A stretch of 64,000 bases of DNA, from the NCBI GenBank assembly GCA_951799445.1, contig OX637288.1:10418501-10482500 (forward strand). The letters are read 5' to 3'. Shown piece after piece: positions 44,178 to 55,964 of the stretch (positions are counted from its first letter, which is position 1; each line of letters begins with the position of its first letter). Position numbers and translations under genes: made by a program. The stretch is from Pseudisothecium myosuroides (taxonomy: Eukaryota > Streptophyta > Bryopsida > Hypnales > Lembophyllaceae). The notes beneath the pieces were generated by a model, which saw only the letters and a program-made list of their open reading frames with translations, was not told where the DNA came from and searched no databases.

Positions 44178-45976
44178 TAACTCCAAATTGAAAACCGATT
44201 GCGCCGTTGGCTTCAAAAGGCCATTTTTGGATTTGGGGAACTTTCCCACCTCTTAACCAAATTCAAAAAACGCAACATAACCTACCACTAACTGAACACC
44301 AAAACGGGGTAAAAATCCAAATCTTGGAGGTTGACTTTTTTGAGAAAAGTAATTAGCCTAGGTTCTTTAGTAGGTATGGGAGAGTAAGAAAAGACCTAGC
44401 TTTGACCTCATTCCGATTTCGTATGCTCCCGGTATGCAAGTCAACTCCACCGTAAACTTCAAATTTGCCAATTATTGGGGAATTTCGCCGGTTCGGGCAC
44501 TTCTGGCTATCGGAATGTCTTGAAACTTAATGGGGCATCTTATTAGCATAAAAAAAGCTATTCTAATTTTTAGTGAGATTTTACCGCAATCTCGGTAATT
44601 TCTAGGAATTTTTCATCGTAGGTTTTGGGGGTTGATCGTCTGAAAGGGCATCTTCTGTAAGTCAGAAAATTCCCAAATTTTTTATGGAACCTCTCAAGAA
44701 ATTTCACAAAGGATGTGCAAGCTCATATTTTTACTTTGCACAAAGGTCAGAGGAGAATCAAATTTTGTCTTCTTTTTTTAATTCCGACAATTAGGAAATC
44801 TTTCACATACAAGGGAATCTTAGCAAGCTGTGAGCCCTCAAGATAGCACTTGGAGCTCTGGATTTATTTTTCGCGATTATTGTTAATTTTTAGTATTAAT
44901 TCATGCAAAATAGCATGAATAAGTCAGTTGAGAAAAGTTTGGTGGAAGTTCCTGCCAGATTAGCGAGGAGTTGTCCTAAAATCACGGGAAGCACAAAATA
45001 TAATGCTTTTCCAGGTTTAGGTCTTAGTTTAGTATCTTATAGTCTAAATTAGCATTTACGAGAGATGTGAGGATGTGAGAATTAGCCAGTTTTAGTGTCA
45101 TGTCCATGTAAAACTCGACATGTGAGCACATGTGACAGCCTGGCTGAATCATAAGAGTCTATATCTAGATTTAAAAGTGTCTAGATCCAATTCATGTGGA
45201 ATTTGAGCTAGTTATGTAAAAACCTGCAAATGTTGAAGAATACGAACCAGAATGCAAAGTAGAAGAAGGGCGAGATGATTGGAGCTTACAGAAAGGTGCT
45301 TTTAGGATAAAAGTATGTCAAGAGGTCAACAGCGGAACTAATCATCCACGACAAACCCCGGTACCAGACTAATTTCTCCCTAGGGCGGAAATTATTAAGG
45401 AACTGCTAAATTTAACATCCTTATTGGAGGTTTGGTTTTGCCCTTGGCTTTTAGACACTTTCTAGAAGATTGTCCAAAAGTTTTGGGATTTTACAAAACT
45501 CCACGATGACTCCATGGGAAGTCAACCGTCTTTGAAACTGATGGTAATTTCATAGAAATTACCCAGAGTGCGGTAAAATCTCACTAAAAATTAGATTACA
45601 GTTTTATATATAAAATAAGCGACCAGTCAAGTTTAAAGGCTTTCCGATAGTCAGAAGTACCAGAATCGACGACGACATCGAATTTAACAAGAATTTACAA
45701 CATGGCGGCAGATTGACCGGCGAACCAGGAGCTAACGTGTCCGAATGTCGCGAACAAGGAATGTTTTCTTACCCTCACGAACCTTCTAGGCAACTCTGGC
45801 CAGTCAATTTTCTCGGGAAACGCAAATTCCATAAACTGGGATTTTGACTTTTCTTTGAAGTTACCGTGAGTGGTTTTTACACATATTTACAGCCTGGAAG
45901 TGGGGGGTTAGGATTCTTCTTGACTAGTTGGGGCCTTCTGAACGCGATGGCGCAATCGAATTTCAATTTGGAGTTG
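44178..45976. mobile_element. 1.8-kb structure with long imperfect inverted repeats
   Basis: The left arm (44178-44612) and the right arm (45546-45976) are inverted and imperfect. Matching words are actccaaattga, gattgcgcc and a run of nearly 30 bases around tttttagtgagattttaccgca. The arms also share gctatcgga against gactatcgga. The roughly 0.9-kb core shows no reading frame. It could be a foldback or Mutator-like element, or two copies of one repeat in opposite orientation. No target duplication was found. Confidence 0.45.
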
Positions 45977-47330
45977 TTCTCAAGAAGATAGGAAGAGTTC
46001 AGCCGTAGCGTTGACTTTTTTAGAGTAATTAGCGATAATTCAAAATTATTTCACAAAATATCTTGGTGAAAATCAAAGATTGGATTTGGTTAAGATTTCA
46101 AATCTTTCCTTTAAAAGCCAATTTAGATTAAATTAAGAATATTTGGAAATATCCTAGGATTGTTTGCAAAATATCTCAAGGTCAAAATAGTTAAATTCCT
46201 AAATATCTATGGGAAAAATCTTAGATTTTATTTGAACAAGATTTCCTTTCTAATTAAGGCTTATTCTAGAAAATTCTAAGGATTAAACAAAAATTATTTT
46301 GGAAATATCTTAGGGTAGTTTAGAATTTAGTTTAGGTTAGTTTTTGAGTAAAAAGACCAAATATCTCATGGTAAACTAAGTGGTGGGACCTTCTAGCAAG
46401 TATATAAGGCCTCCTTGCGAAGTTTGTTGTACCCCATTTTGTTCATTATCTGCCTACCGACACTCTGTCGGAGTACCGACACTCTTTCTTTGTTCCATTT
46501 GCTTACCGGCTTTGTCGGAAGCAATTAAGTTAGACCAAATTTTGGTCATCTTTGCTCACTTTTGTTTTCATTGCTTTCTTAGTGGAGGATTTGGTTAAGG
46601 ACTTGGGGTTTTCTTTCAACCTTCACAATCACACTAAGTTCACACGTTTGGGAGGTTTCATCCCCCAAAAACTTGCATACCTTTGCGTACTAATTTCGTG
46701 CTTTGTAAACAGCTATTGAGCTAGAATTCTTAAAGCGGTGAAGCTAGTCTTTACCAAAAGATTCTAACACTCAAACCATTGACCAAACTTTGTTGTATAA
46801 CAAAGTTTGGTGTGAATTAATCCTTAATGTTCGGTTCAACACTTTCATGTGTACCTCCTTTAAAAATTAAAACTATTTGATACCTTGGGAATTATTTTAG
46901 TCCTTAATGTTCGATTCAAACACTTTCATGTGTACCTCCTTTAAGAATTAAAACATTCCTACAGCCACTTGGAACTATTCTTGACAAGTTTTTAGCCTGG
47001 AGTTGCCCCCGCACGGTGAAGCTTTCACCTAACCCAAATTTACTTTGAAAACTTGACGGAGAAACTTGGGAAAAACTCTCGGTTTTGGCTACTTAAGCCA
47101 AAAGTTCACACCTAGTGGCTCCCTTTCTTCCGCCAGAATTCGCTCATTGTGTTTGTTTTGCCTTGCTTTGCTAAAGTCACCAAATTAGTTGTTTTGCTTA
47201 GTCACCATTCTATCCCAAAAAAATCCTAGAAACGCCTTTGTTTAGTTAATTGCTTCATTCCCCCAAAACCCCTTAGATTATTATTAGTTTAGTATTTTGC
47301 TTACCTCCTTTTGTTAGTTGTTTGTTTGTT
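45977..47330. other. Intergenic sequence with promoter-like site and an 80-bp duplication
   Basis: A well-formed TATA motif, tatataag at 46401-46408, precedes a stretch with repeated accgacactct words. At 46821 and 46901 the same 50-bp sequence starts (tccttaatgttcg...), giving a two-copy 80-bp tandem duplication that ends near 46953. The combination resembles the promoter part of a long terminal repeat, but I found no second LTR, primer site or pol gene. Confidence 0.4.
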
Positions 47331-47515
47331 TAGTTTGGAAATACCATACCAGCGTTTAGTTTTGGAAATAACAGACCAGCGTTTAGTTTGGAAATACCAG
47401 ACCAGCGTTTAGTTTTGGAAATGCCAGGCCAGCGTTTAGTTTTGGAATTACCAGACCAGCGTTTAGTTAGAAAATACCAGACCAGCGTTAGTTTTGGAAA
47501 TACCAGACCAGATCA
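47331..47515 (+). repeat. 30-bp minisatellite, about seven copies
   Basis: The unit accagcgtttagttttggaaat (and variants) repeats about seven times with a period near 30 bp. One frame is open through it and gives a repeated PDQRLVLE-like peptide, which then reads into GC-rich sequence to 47672. I regard the frame as a by-product of the repetition. Confidence 0.8.
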
Positions 47516-48660
47516 TAAAAAACCCAGATCGGGAAGGGGCTGGGAGCAGCAAGGACAAGGCAGGGGTCGTGGGCAACGGGAACGGGGTTGGGAACGGGCC
47601 AACCAGGTGTTGCCACGTGGTGGCATCACGGGAGACCAAGCTCGAGGTTGTGAGCAGACAGGGAGCAACTAGACGGAGCTCGGTACTCACACTTCATCTG
47701 AAAATTGATCACTCACATTTTTGGTCTGAAAATTGATGCACTCACATTTTGGTCTGAAAATTGGTAAACTCACAATCTGAGATATAATTAACTTGACCTC
47801 AACCACAAACTTTGATCAAAAATTTGGAAACACTCCAAACAAGATTAAATTCGCTTGAGTTTGCGTATAATTCTATCTAGGACTCACAACTCTCACAAAC
47901 TCCATAGCCACACTCCAAATGACCACAAGAACTTGACACAAAACATACTTAAAGAAGACGAAGTGGTGGCTTGGGGACAATTAGATTAAAAAACTAGTTT
48001 TCCTAAAGAATCTCACTATTCATGTTGGCTTGAAGTTTTGTTTTTTACTATTCCATTTGGATTTGGCGCGGTTTTTTATTGTTTTTTATTCATTTCATTT
48101 TGTTTTGTTGTGCTTTTACTATTCATTTTAGATTTGTTTTGGGTTTTATTCCGTTACTATTCATTTACTATTCATTCGGGACAAATTATTTTTTGTTATT
48201 ATTCTTTCTTTACTATTCATTCACTATTCATTTAGAATAGTTCTTTGGTTCTATTCCTTTTACTATTGAAGAATTTGATTTTTTCTATCAATTAGTATTT
48301 TTGGAAGGAATTAGTTGGTCTTGTTGACTTGGATTTTTGTTTTATTGGCCTAATAAGCCAAATAGGAAAAGACAAAAAGTCAACAAAAACAATAGATTAA
48401 TCCAACAAAAATAATAGACTAATGAATAACAAATAAAATTGATTATTCATTGGAATATTATTAATTTGGAAGATATTAATCTTTTAAAATTAATTCTTAA
48501 ATTAAAACAAACATTCAAGGTGGTAAGAAATAGGGCCTTGAAGTTATTTTAAATTCAAAGAGTTATTTTAAAATCAACTAAAAACCATTAGAAGTTTAAC
48601 ATAAATTCGTAAAATCAAAGGAATTAAGTTAAATACTTAGACTAACCCTTTTATTTGTAG
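47516..48660. other. Intergenic sequence with a simple T-rich repeat
   Basis: The first 170 bases are GC-rich, then composition falls back. From about 48009 to 48250 the word tactattcatt recurs many times in a T-rich background. No gene is supported. Confidence 0.45.
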
Positions 48661-49350
48661 GAAATCAGTTAGTAGAATGTAGGAAAAGGATTTTTCCATA
48701 CATTTTGACACTAAACTTTCATCGACAGACGGAGTACCCATGATGGAGGACGAAGGTTATCTCGAGACCATTATGCTAGTGCTATGCGATGACGGGACCA
48801 TGGATCTAGAGGTATGTTAATTTTACCCTTTTCTTTTGCTTTGTTTTTGTTTTCAAATTAAAGTTAGAATCTTTGCTGTTAGAAGTTAGTTTTTAGATTA
48901 GAATTTAGAATTTTAGATTAGATTTAGAAAGTTAGAGGTTATAAAACCAAATCATACTTAACATTTAACCCAATAACGGAAATTACTAATAATTAACCAT
49001 AACCATACAATTGGATGATAATCTAGGAATTTCATCCAAAAGAATCTTTAAGGAATCTTTTTAAGTAGGAATCAAACAAGGAATCTATAAAGATTCCAAA
49101 GTCCCTCTTTTCTTTTGGAAATACTTTATTTTTGAAGGATAAAAGGTTGGATGAAGTTTGAGACCAAATTTGGATGAAAAACATCCCATTAGGTCAAAAT
49201 TCCGATTAGTCTTTAAAATTCGTAACTTAAAGGAACTAATAATTTAACCTTAGAATTTAGAATTATTTTGGATTAATTTGCTATTTTAGATTAGTGGATG
49301 AAGGTTAGCACAACTAAGGGGCCGAACGTACCTCATGGTAACTTTTGCTA
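48661..49350 (+). repeat. Dispersed repeat with mini-exon motif, copy 2
   Basis: The ATG at 48743 opens 23 codons containing LCDDGTMDLE, and ends in GAG followed by gtatgt at 48812. The stretch gatgacgggaccat is identical to that in copy 1 (20471-20484). Downstream DNA is AT-rich with ggatgaagtttg. This is the closest relative of copy 1. Confidence 0.45.
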
Positions 49351-50339
49351 AGAATCTTGGAATCTAGTTTTCTTCACCATTCTGGGAAGGGAAAATTATA
49401 TTCTAAAAGTCTACTTAGATACAATTTTAGTTAGATTAGATTTTGTTTTCTTTCTTTGTTTTTTACCTAACCATAACGTTTAATTAATTAAGCCATAGCT
49501 TTTCTTAGAATTAGTAGAATTTTACAGGATACCAGTCACAAAAAGTGTCCATTGCTTGGAAGGCGAACACTTATTTAGGAATGACCCGATTAGGAGTAAA
49601 ATCTCCAACGAAATTGCCGCTAGAACCCGTGTGTAACTTTCTGACTCAAGGGTGGAGTTAGAAACACTCACACAAGCCGATTTTGCCATTGAGTCCCAAA
49701 TGTGATTTCCACCCTAGAATACCATACTCCACCCATAGATTCCTCTTACGGGCCCATCTTGAGTTTGTAATTTCTGCAGGCCAACAATTGGGGTTTTCGC
49801 TATTTCTTCGATGCTATGGGGAAAGTGAAACCTATCTCTGGGAATGGACTTGGGACCTCAACGGTGTTCCCTCGAACCAATTTTAGCTATAAGATGTCAC
49901 GTGTGCCATAGGTTTGGCTGTTTAGGCTGGATTAGCCTTAATTCTACTATTTTCCTACATTTCCACGTTTTAACTTATGTATAAGTGGAAATGGGGTTTA
50001 TTTGGGGGAAAATAATCTATAAGGGATCAAATGCTATATTGGTACGTGACATACTTATTTTGGTTTTACTACCTTTCATTGTAGAATTTCTTGACTATGT
50101 CCATGTTATCATCTACTTGAAATTATCTCTCCGCATCTATAACACTTTTTAGGGGGCTTTTTATATATAAACTATACTTAAATTTGTAAAAATTGAAAAA
50201 AAAAAAATTGTGAGTTCCCAATGACGAATTGGGGGCTCACAGAAGATAGCTTTTCATTCAGAACTAAAGAATTAACTCCCCATTGTAGATTCTAAGCACG
50301 CGACACCTTTCTTGAAGCAAGTGAAGAAAAATTATATGA
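49351..50339. other. Intergenic sequence, nothing recognised
   Basis: A 67-codon frame at 49683-49886 reads protein-like (FLRCYGESETYLWEWTWDL), but has no known domain, and is flanked by stops without splice sites. The rest is AT-rich. Confidence 0.4.
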
Positions 50340-50636
50340 AACTATGAAACTCATAATTGTGAAATTCATGTTGAAAATTTAGAAATGACTGAAGAAAAGC
50401 TTCGGATGTTGGCAACTTCAGCAATTGACACATCTATGAAGGTGAAGTGGCAAGAAATGTGGAGTGTATGGCAGTTGGCTAATAAGACTGAAAAACTTTT
50501 TGATGCTACAATGGCTGATCTGGACGTGTCTATTAATTGTCTTTTAGATGGTATGGATCTTTTACCCACTATTTTTGATTATGTGGAGACAATGCGCATA
50601 TTGTTGTGGGATATTGCATTCTTTTGTAAATCATGA
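50340..50636 (+). CDS. Possible exon or small gene, unidentified (98 codons)
   Basis: The frame is open from 50340, with an ATG at 50385, to the stop TGA at 50634-50636. The peptide from the ATG is 83 residues and helical in character, with MTEEKLRMLATSAIDTSMK, VKWQEMWSVWQLANKTEK and LLDGMDLLPTIFDYVETMR. The codons give a balanced, folded-looking composition unlike the neighbouring AT-rich DNA. I recognise no family. It could be a surviving exon of a captured or decayed gene. No upstream partner exon could be identified. Confidence 0.35.
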   Translation, partial: NYETHNCEIHVENLEMTEEKLRMLATSAIDTSMKVKWQEMWSVWQLANKTEKLFDATMADLDVSINCLLDGMDLLPTIFDYVETMRILLWDIAFFCKS

Positions 50637-53600
50637 GCCTTGAATCGCACTTCACCACTAAACTTTATAAAATTCCACAAAGCAGAGTTTAACTTAGAAT
50701 TCTATAAAACTACTACCATTGGATTCATTATGTATTTTATTTTTTTGAAATCATTTTTACTTTTATTTTATTTTTAAATGTGAAAAAAGACAGTTAAAAA
50801 AAAGAAGCATTGACTAGAAAAATTGTCGTTTAGATCATTTGGGGTTAATACATTCATTTGGTGTATAAAATATGACTACTATGTTTATTTTAAATATTTT
50901 AAGTCCAAAATATATATTTTTAAAATTTTAAAGCATAGTTATAAAAATAAAATATAATAGGCGGACCATTTTCATCCTTTAATTTTGCATAAAGGCCATT
51001 GATGAAGACTACATTTATCACTTAATCATTCAAAAGCATTGTTCATAATCTAGTGCTTATAATGTTTAGAGCCTTTGCTTGTTGCCATTTCCTAGATTAT
51101 ATTTAGCTTCTACGGCCCACGTTTGTTGCTCCCTCTCTTTTAGACCTTATAAATGTCACCCCTATGATGGTATTATGATGTATTGCAATTTTACATGTAC
51201 GTGCTTTGTAGTGAAACATCCTAAACGACTACATTTATTTTTATCGTGTGCTTACAAACATTATCTATTTTGACTATATCTTAATTTTTAGAAATATATT
51301 AGTTCAATTTTTTGGTACAAATTGCATAGTGACATATTCATTTGTTGTTCATTTGGACCAAAGATCCTTACATCTAATTCCATGGTCATAGGTCGTTGAC
51401 AAATTTACAAACCCTAAATGGAACAAAAAAATGGAGGCTCATAGCCTCACAGGCTCACAAGCTCACGCTCACATGCTAGCATCCCCGACTCAAGTTATTT
51501 TTTTCATATATTTAAACCTACATTTTAAATGCTATATCCTAAACCCTATACTCTAAATGTTATATCCTAAATCCTATACCCTAAACCCTATACCTTAAAC
51601 CCTATACCCTAAAATCCTAAACTTTGACCCTTACATTAATTACCAAAAACATTGGTGTGGTGTGCAAAATATGTTTGACCTTCAAATTTTTTTAAATGTG
51701 ATTATTAGAATGTACTACTTATGTAGACCTCACTGAGTTATTCATTTATGTTTCCAATGTATTCCTTGTTTTCTTCATCAATTATTATGTGCCAATGTAC
51801 AAATGTGAAATATGCAATTATAACCTAAAGTGTTTCTTTAAGTTTTGTTGTAAAATGCATTGATAGTTTGAAACACCAAGATATATATAATACAAGCAAT
51901 TGTATTATTTTATTATTCTATTAGAAGATCCTACTAAAAATACTTTAGCACTTTAATATAATTTAATATACTTTAAGGTAGCTCAAGTATAAATATTGCA
52001 TTCACAGAATAAAAATATAATTGAAGTTATTTTCCTACATCCTTATACTTATATCTACATCCTAAATTGTGAACTAACAACAATATATTTCATACAAAAA
52101 TTATTGGTGTTTCGGTAGTGAAAAATGTGATTGACCTTCAAATATGATGACCCTTCATGTATGACAATTATAGACCTCATTTATGCACATTTGTAATATA
52201 CTTCTACATTAAAAATGATATCATCAATTCATATTGTTGTAATTTGTAAATGTAAAACATGCAATTTTGATTTGAAGGATTTCTCTAAATTTAAGCTTAG
52301 GTCTTAGGATGCATGCCAAATTCAAAAGATCAATATTATTATACTACAATTGTACAAGCAATTTTATAATTTTATTAGATGGTGCTATATTGGAGAAATG
52401 GAGAATCACCCATGTCCACATCAGGGCTTTTTTTTTGGCTTTCTGGTGCCAGATTGCACCAGAAAAAAAAATTTGGCTAAAAAAGGTTATAAAAAGTGCC
52501 AAAAAAATTGGATGAAATCACCAGACAACTTTGAAATTAAAAAAAATATTAGATGAAATCGCCTAATTGTGGATGACAACCATACTATACATCCAATAAA
52601 TGGATGAATGTTGCAATTTGGAGCACCATTGTAACATTTTATATCGCCACTATGGCACTTCTTCAAAAATGAAAAAAAAAACCCTGGTCCACATGAGCTT
52701 GTGAATTTTTTCAAGACCAAACATTTATATTATGTAATATTCATTGACTTTTCAAAACAATTGCGTTCTAATGCTTCAAAGGAGAATATGAATTTCATTG
52801 AAATAAATCAGTAGATTTTAATTGAACAAAGGAAAGGTGCTTGAATGCTTGTGATCTAAGTAATGATGGCATTGAATATCATTCACATAAATAATTAATA
52901 TTTGTATTTTAGAATATATTGTCATAGTAAATCTTATAAGTCTCTTCGAAGTTCTTGGTAGAACATTGAATTTGTAATGTGAATTTTTGGAAGGATTGGA
53001 TGATTCATGGTTTAAAACTAATTTATAATTTTCTTCACCATGGATCATTCTTAGAATCAAGGGTGGGTATGTTGGCCATATATTGCCTACCACAATAAGT
53101 GACTCATTCTACCTTGGGCAATGGACATGCATTGTGAATTTTTCAAAATTTTTCAAAATTTTACGGCACATGCTTTAACATGTATTAATGTCATCACACC
53201 TAATTTTGACATTTAAGACAATGTTATATTCTAAAATCTTACACAATATTGCTTTGTAGTATAGGTACCTTATAGCTAACAATTGGGGCAAGTATGTCAA
53301 ACTTTAATGATTAAAAGTAGGTTTCATCTCAAGAATTATAAATATATGCCACAAACTTATAGCCAAAAAAATGTAGTAACAATAAGAAATAGTGCATGTA
53401 CAAATGATTTTATAGAAAGTTACGTAATATACAATCTTGAAGATTACAATATTGATTGAATTAAAAGAGGGAAAACTATATAGTTAAAATTTTAGTAATA
53501 TAATATAAATCAAGCATGCTAAGGCTTTGATAATTCAATTGCAAGCAAGACACCCATCTACCTGAATAATGACCAACTTTATATTTTTAGGTGAAACTAA

Positions 53601-53675
53601 GGATTCCAAGAGTGCTGAAGAATACAAGAATTAAAATAGTAGCTAGCATCCAATCTTTAGAGAGTTTCTACTACT
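50637..53675. other. Intergenic sequence with a telomere-like patch
   Basis: No gene is supported. At 51525-51622 the sequence consists of variants of aaaccctataccct, close to the plant telomere unit CCCTAAA. The rest is very AT-rich. Confidence 0.5.
51525..51622. repeat. Degenerate telomere-like (CCCTAAA-related) repeat
   Basis: About seven imperfect units alternate ccctaaa or cctaaat with ctatac, giving a 13-14-bp composite period. It may be an interstitial telomeric remnant or a coincidental simple repeat. A two-unit ccctaaaccctaaa also occurs in intron 3 of TNL-B (near 33960). Confidence 0.45.
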
Positions 53676-54165
53676 GAAGTTTTTGTCCAAATTGGACGCA
53701 TGATATATCATTAGACAAATCTCAAGGATGCCTCTCCAACGGTATATCATAAGGCATACAATAGCGGATGGCTCAGAGGACGAGCAGACGGCTAGGCGGA
53801 CCTCAATTTTTGGAGGGGTCCCACCGTGGAGCTTTTGTCCAAATCAGACGCACAATATACCATTGGGAAGCTCTTGGCAATAACTTTCCAATGGTATATT
53901 ACAAGACACATATAAATAAGCGGTCGGCTAAATGAGCGGTCAGCTAAATAGGGCGGACGGCTAAACGGACTCCAATCTTTGGAAGGGTCTCACCGCCGGA
54001 GTTTTTGTCCAAATTGGACGCATGACATACCATTGGAAAGCTCTCGGCAATACCTTTCCAATGGTATATTATAAGGCATGCCTTAGCAGATGGACGAGTG
54101 ACCAACGGTCGGCTGGACTGGCGGACGGCTAGTTAGGCGGTCGCCTGGTCAGGAGGTCGGGGCGA
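53676..54165. repeat. Tandem array of about 160-bp units, three copies
   Basis: Units start at 53676, 53829 and 53998 with g.agtttttgtccaaattggacgca. Each continues with a ccattggaaagctct...ccaatggtatat stretch that is itself partly palindromic, and then a run of short cggacggcta and cggtcggcta words. The last unit expands the short words to about 54240. A related GC-rich vocabulary appears at 57660-57960, reversed. Confidence 0.75.
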
Positions 54166-55117
54166 TTGGGGCAATCGACTGGACAAGCGGTCGGGGCAGT
54201 CGGCCAAGACTTACTGGTCAAGCGGATGCTGGAGATGGATAAAATTTGTTGTCCGCCCGTTAAATTTAAAAAATTGAATGTCACGGGACATCCCAAGGGG
54301 TCGCATCCGCGGACTCCGGACATCTGTCCGGACATTCCAACATCAGGACGCCCTGTCAACCCTGTCAGAAACTGCATCACTATACATATTCAATGAACAC
54401 TGGGGTAAAGACTGCATAAGCCTCTCCCGTTCTTGAGTGAAACAAAAAATTTGTAATCGCGATCCACCATCGCCCGACAATGTTAGGCGTTATCAAAATC
54501 TCCGAGATCTTCTGAAATCAACTCTTCCTTGCACTAACAACACTCGCATTTCGTTGCAAAATGCCAATCCAAGAAATTAACCCTAAGCCGCAGTAAAGAT
54601 AATGGCAGTTCTGCTGTGCAATGCTCAACAGAATGGTTACCCTAATCCCTACTTGAGATTGAACGGTCATGATACTCCAGCCAAACATAAACAATTAGGA
54701 TTTATCGATTGTTATGCTCAACAATAAATACACAGCAGACCCCTGTACGTTACTCTATGGCTCCTCGGACAAAGTTCCATGGTAATGAATAATTGCTTCT
54801 CTTCATCCAATTTTGTATGACTTTCATCCCATTTTGGCTTCAATAAGCACGTTAAGCACTGGTTACATGTGCTTTTTTGTACTTAATTGAGATGACATGA
54901 TGACACCATAAGTTTTTCATTGTTTCAATGTGATACTATAATATATATGGTTCATGAAACTTGTTTTTTGGGGACAAATTTAAGAAATTGTGTATTCCAT
55001 AATCAATAATGGTCCCTAAAAAGGAGTGGTTACGGCAAAATTGGCTCCTATTACCTCATTTAGACCGGTGATGGTGAAGAGCCTGATGGTGCACATGTAC
55101 CTTCGATAGCAAGATAC
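54166..55117. other. Intergenic sequence, nothing recognised
   Basis: After the repeat array a 76-codon frame (54166-54396) covers GC-rich words without a domain. The rest is AT-rich without signals. Confidence 0.4.
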
Positions 55118-55964
55118 ATGGATGGAACCGGGTTCATGAATAGTGAAAATGTTCTATTGGAAAGGGGGGATGCCTATGTAGAGATAGCAAAGGAGAATGG
55201 AACAATGGTTTCCGATGTTGGAAGAGAGGATCTGGACGAATCAATTCAAATTTCCGAGTTCCCGTCCGCGATAGTGGCGCAAGAAGAAGAGAATGACAAA
55301 AAAAATGACAGTGGAAGACATCACGTGGAGGTCCAACAGAGCGTGTGCAACATGACTGTGTCGACAATGGCAACATTGGTGAGCAAGAATACAGGAGAAC
55401 AAACTATTGAAAATGACAAAGCAGATGAAGAAGAGACTAATGGTCATCAATGTTTGGTGGGGCTCGAAAGCCCAATTTTTGCCAGTACAATTCACGGCAA
55501 GAAGCAAGTCATGCACCAATCCACAAATACCTTCACGTAGCGGTCCTCCACGTGCACTATTTGGAAGCGCTAGCAAAACTTGGGATGGTTCAAGTAGCTT
55601 CGGGTTTGGAAAACGACTTGCCAACATTCCAAAAGACCCTAAACGTAGCATCGATCAAAGTCGGACCGTATCATCAACGGATGATGATGGAAATCAAACA
55701 TTGGCTTCAATGTTGCAACGGAGTGGTTCTCGCGGTGCACCACCACAATGCATTATGAAATTGTCAACTCCTATGCCACAGTTTGGGAATGCAATGAATA
55801 TAACCATTGATGGAGGGCCTACATCTGGGAAATTAGGGGTCAAAGAATCTACTCAAGACAAGAAGAAAAGAGGTATGCAGCCTTTTGCGGTTTTGCCAAT
55901 TAAAAAACAAAATGTGGGTCATTGCAAGAAACACCTGTACTATTCTCTGTCACAATTAGAGTGA
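55118..55964 (+). pseudogene. Gene-like fragment, unidentified, two overlapping frames
   Basis: Frame one is open from 55118 to 55540, with an acidic, polar peptide (MDGTGFMNSENVLLERGDAY, then VAQEEENDKKNDSG). Frame two is open from 55407 to 55964, with a basic, serine- and glycine-rich peptide (SRSGPPRALFGSASKTWDG, DDDGNQTLASMLQRSGSRG, ending YYSLSQLE). A single frameshift or a small intron between about 55450 and 55540 would join them. A possible donor lies after KKKR (gaggtatgc, near 55872). It may be the front of the same gene as the methyltransferase pieces downstream. I do not recognise a domain. Confidence 0.35.

Noticed and set aside
46380..47330. LTR retrotransposon suggested by a TATA box and repeated words
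   Set aside because: No second LTR, primer binding site, polypurine tract or gag/pol similarity is visible.
50843..50852. tttggggttaat as a possible piggyBac right end
   Set aside because: No upstream partner TTAACCCC was found within a plausible distance.
54129..54380. Minus-strand 83-codon frame after the satellite
   Set aside because: The peptide reflects the cggtcggct words of the repeat array.
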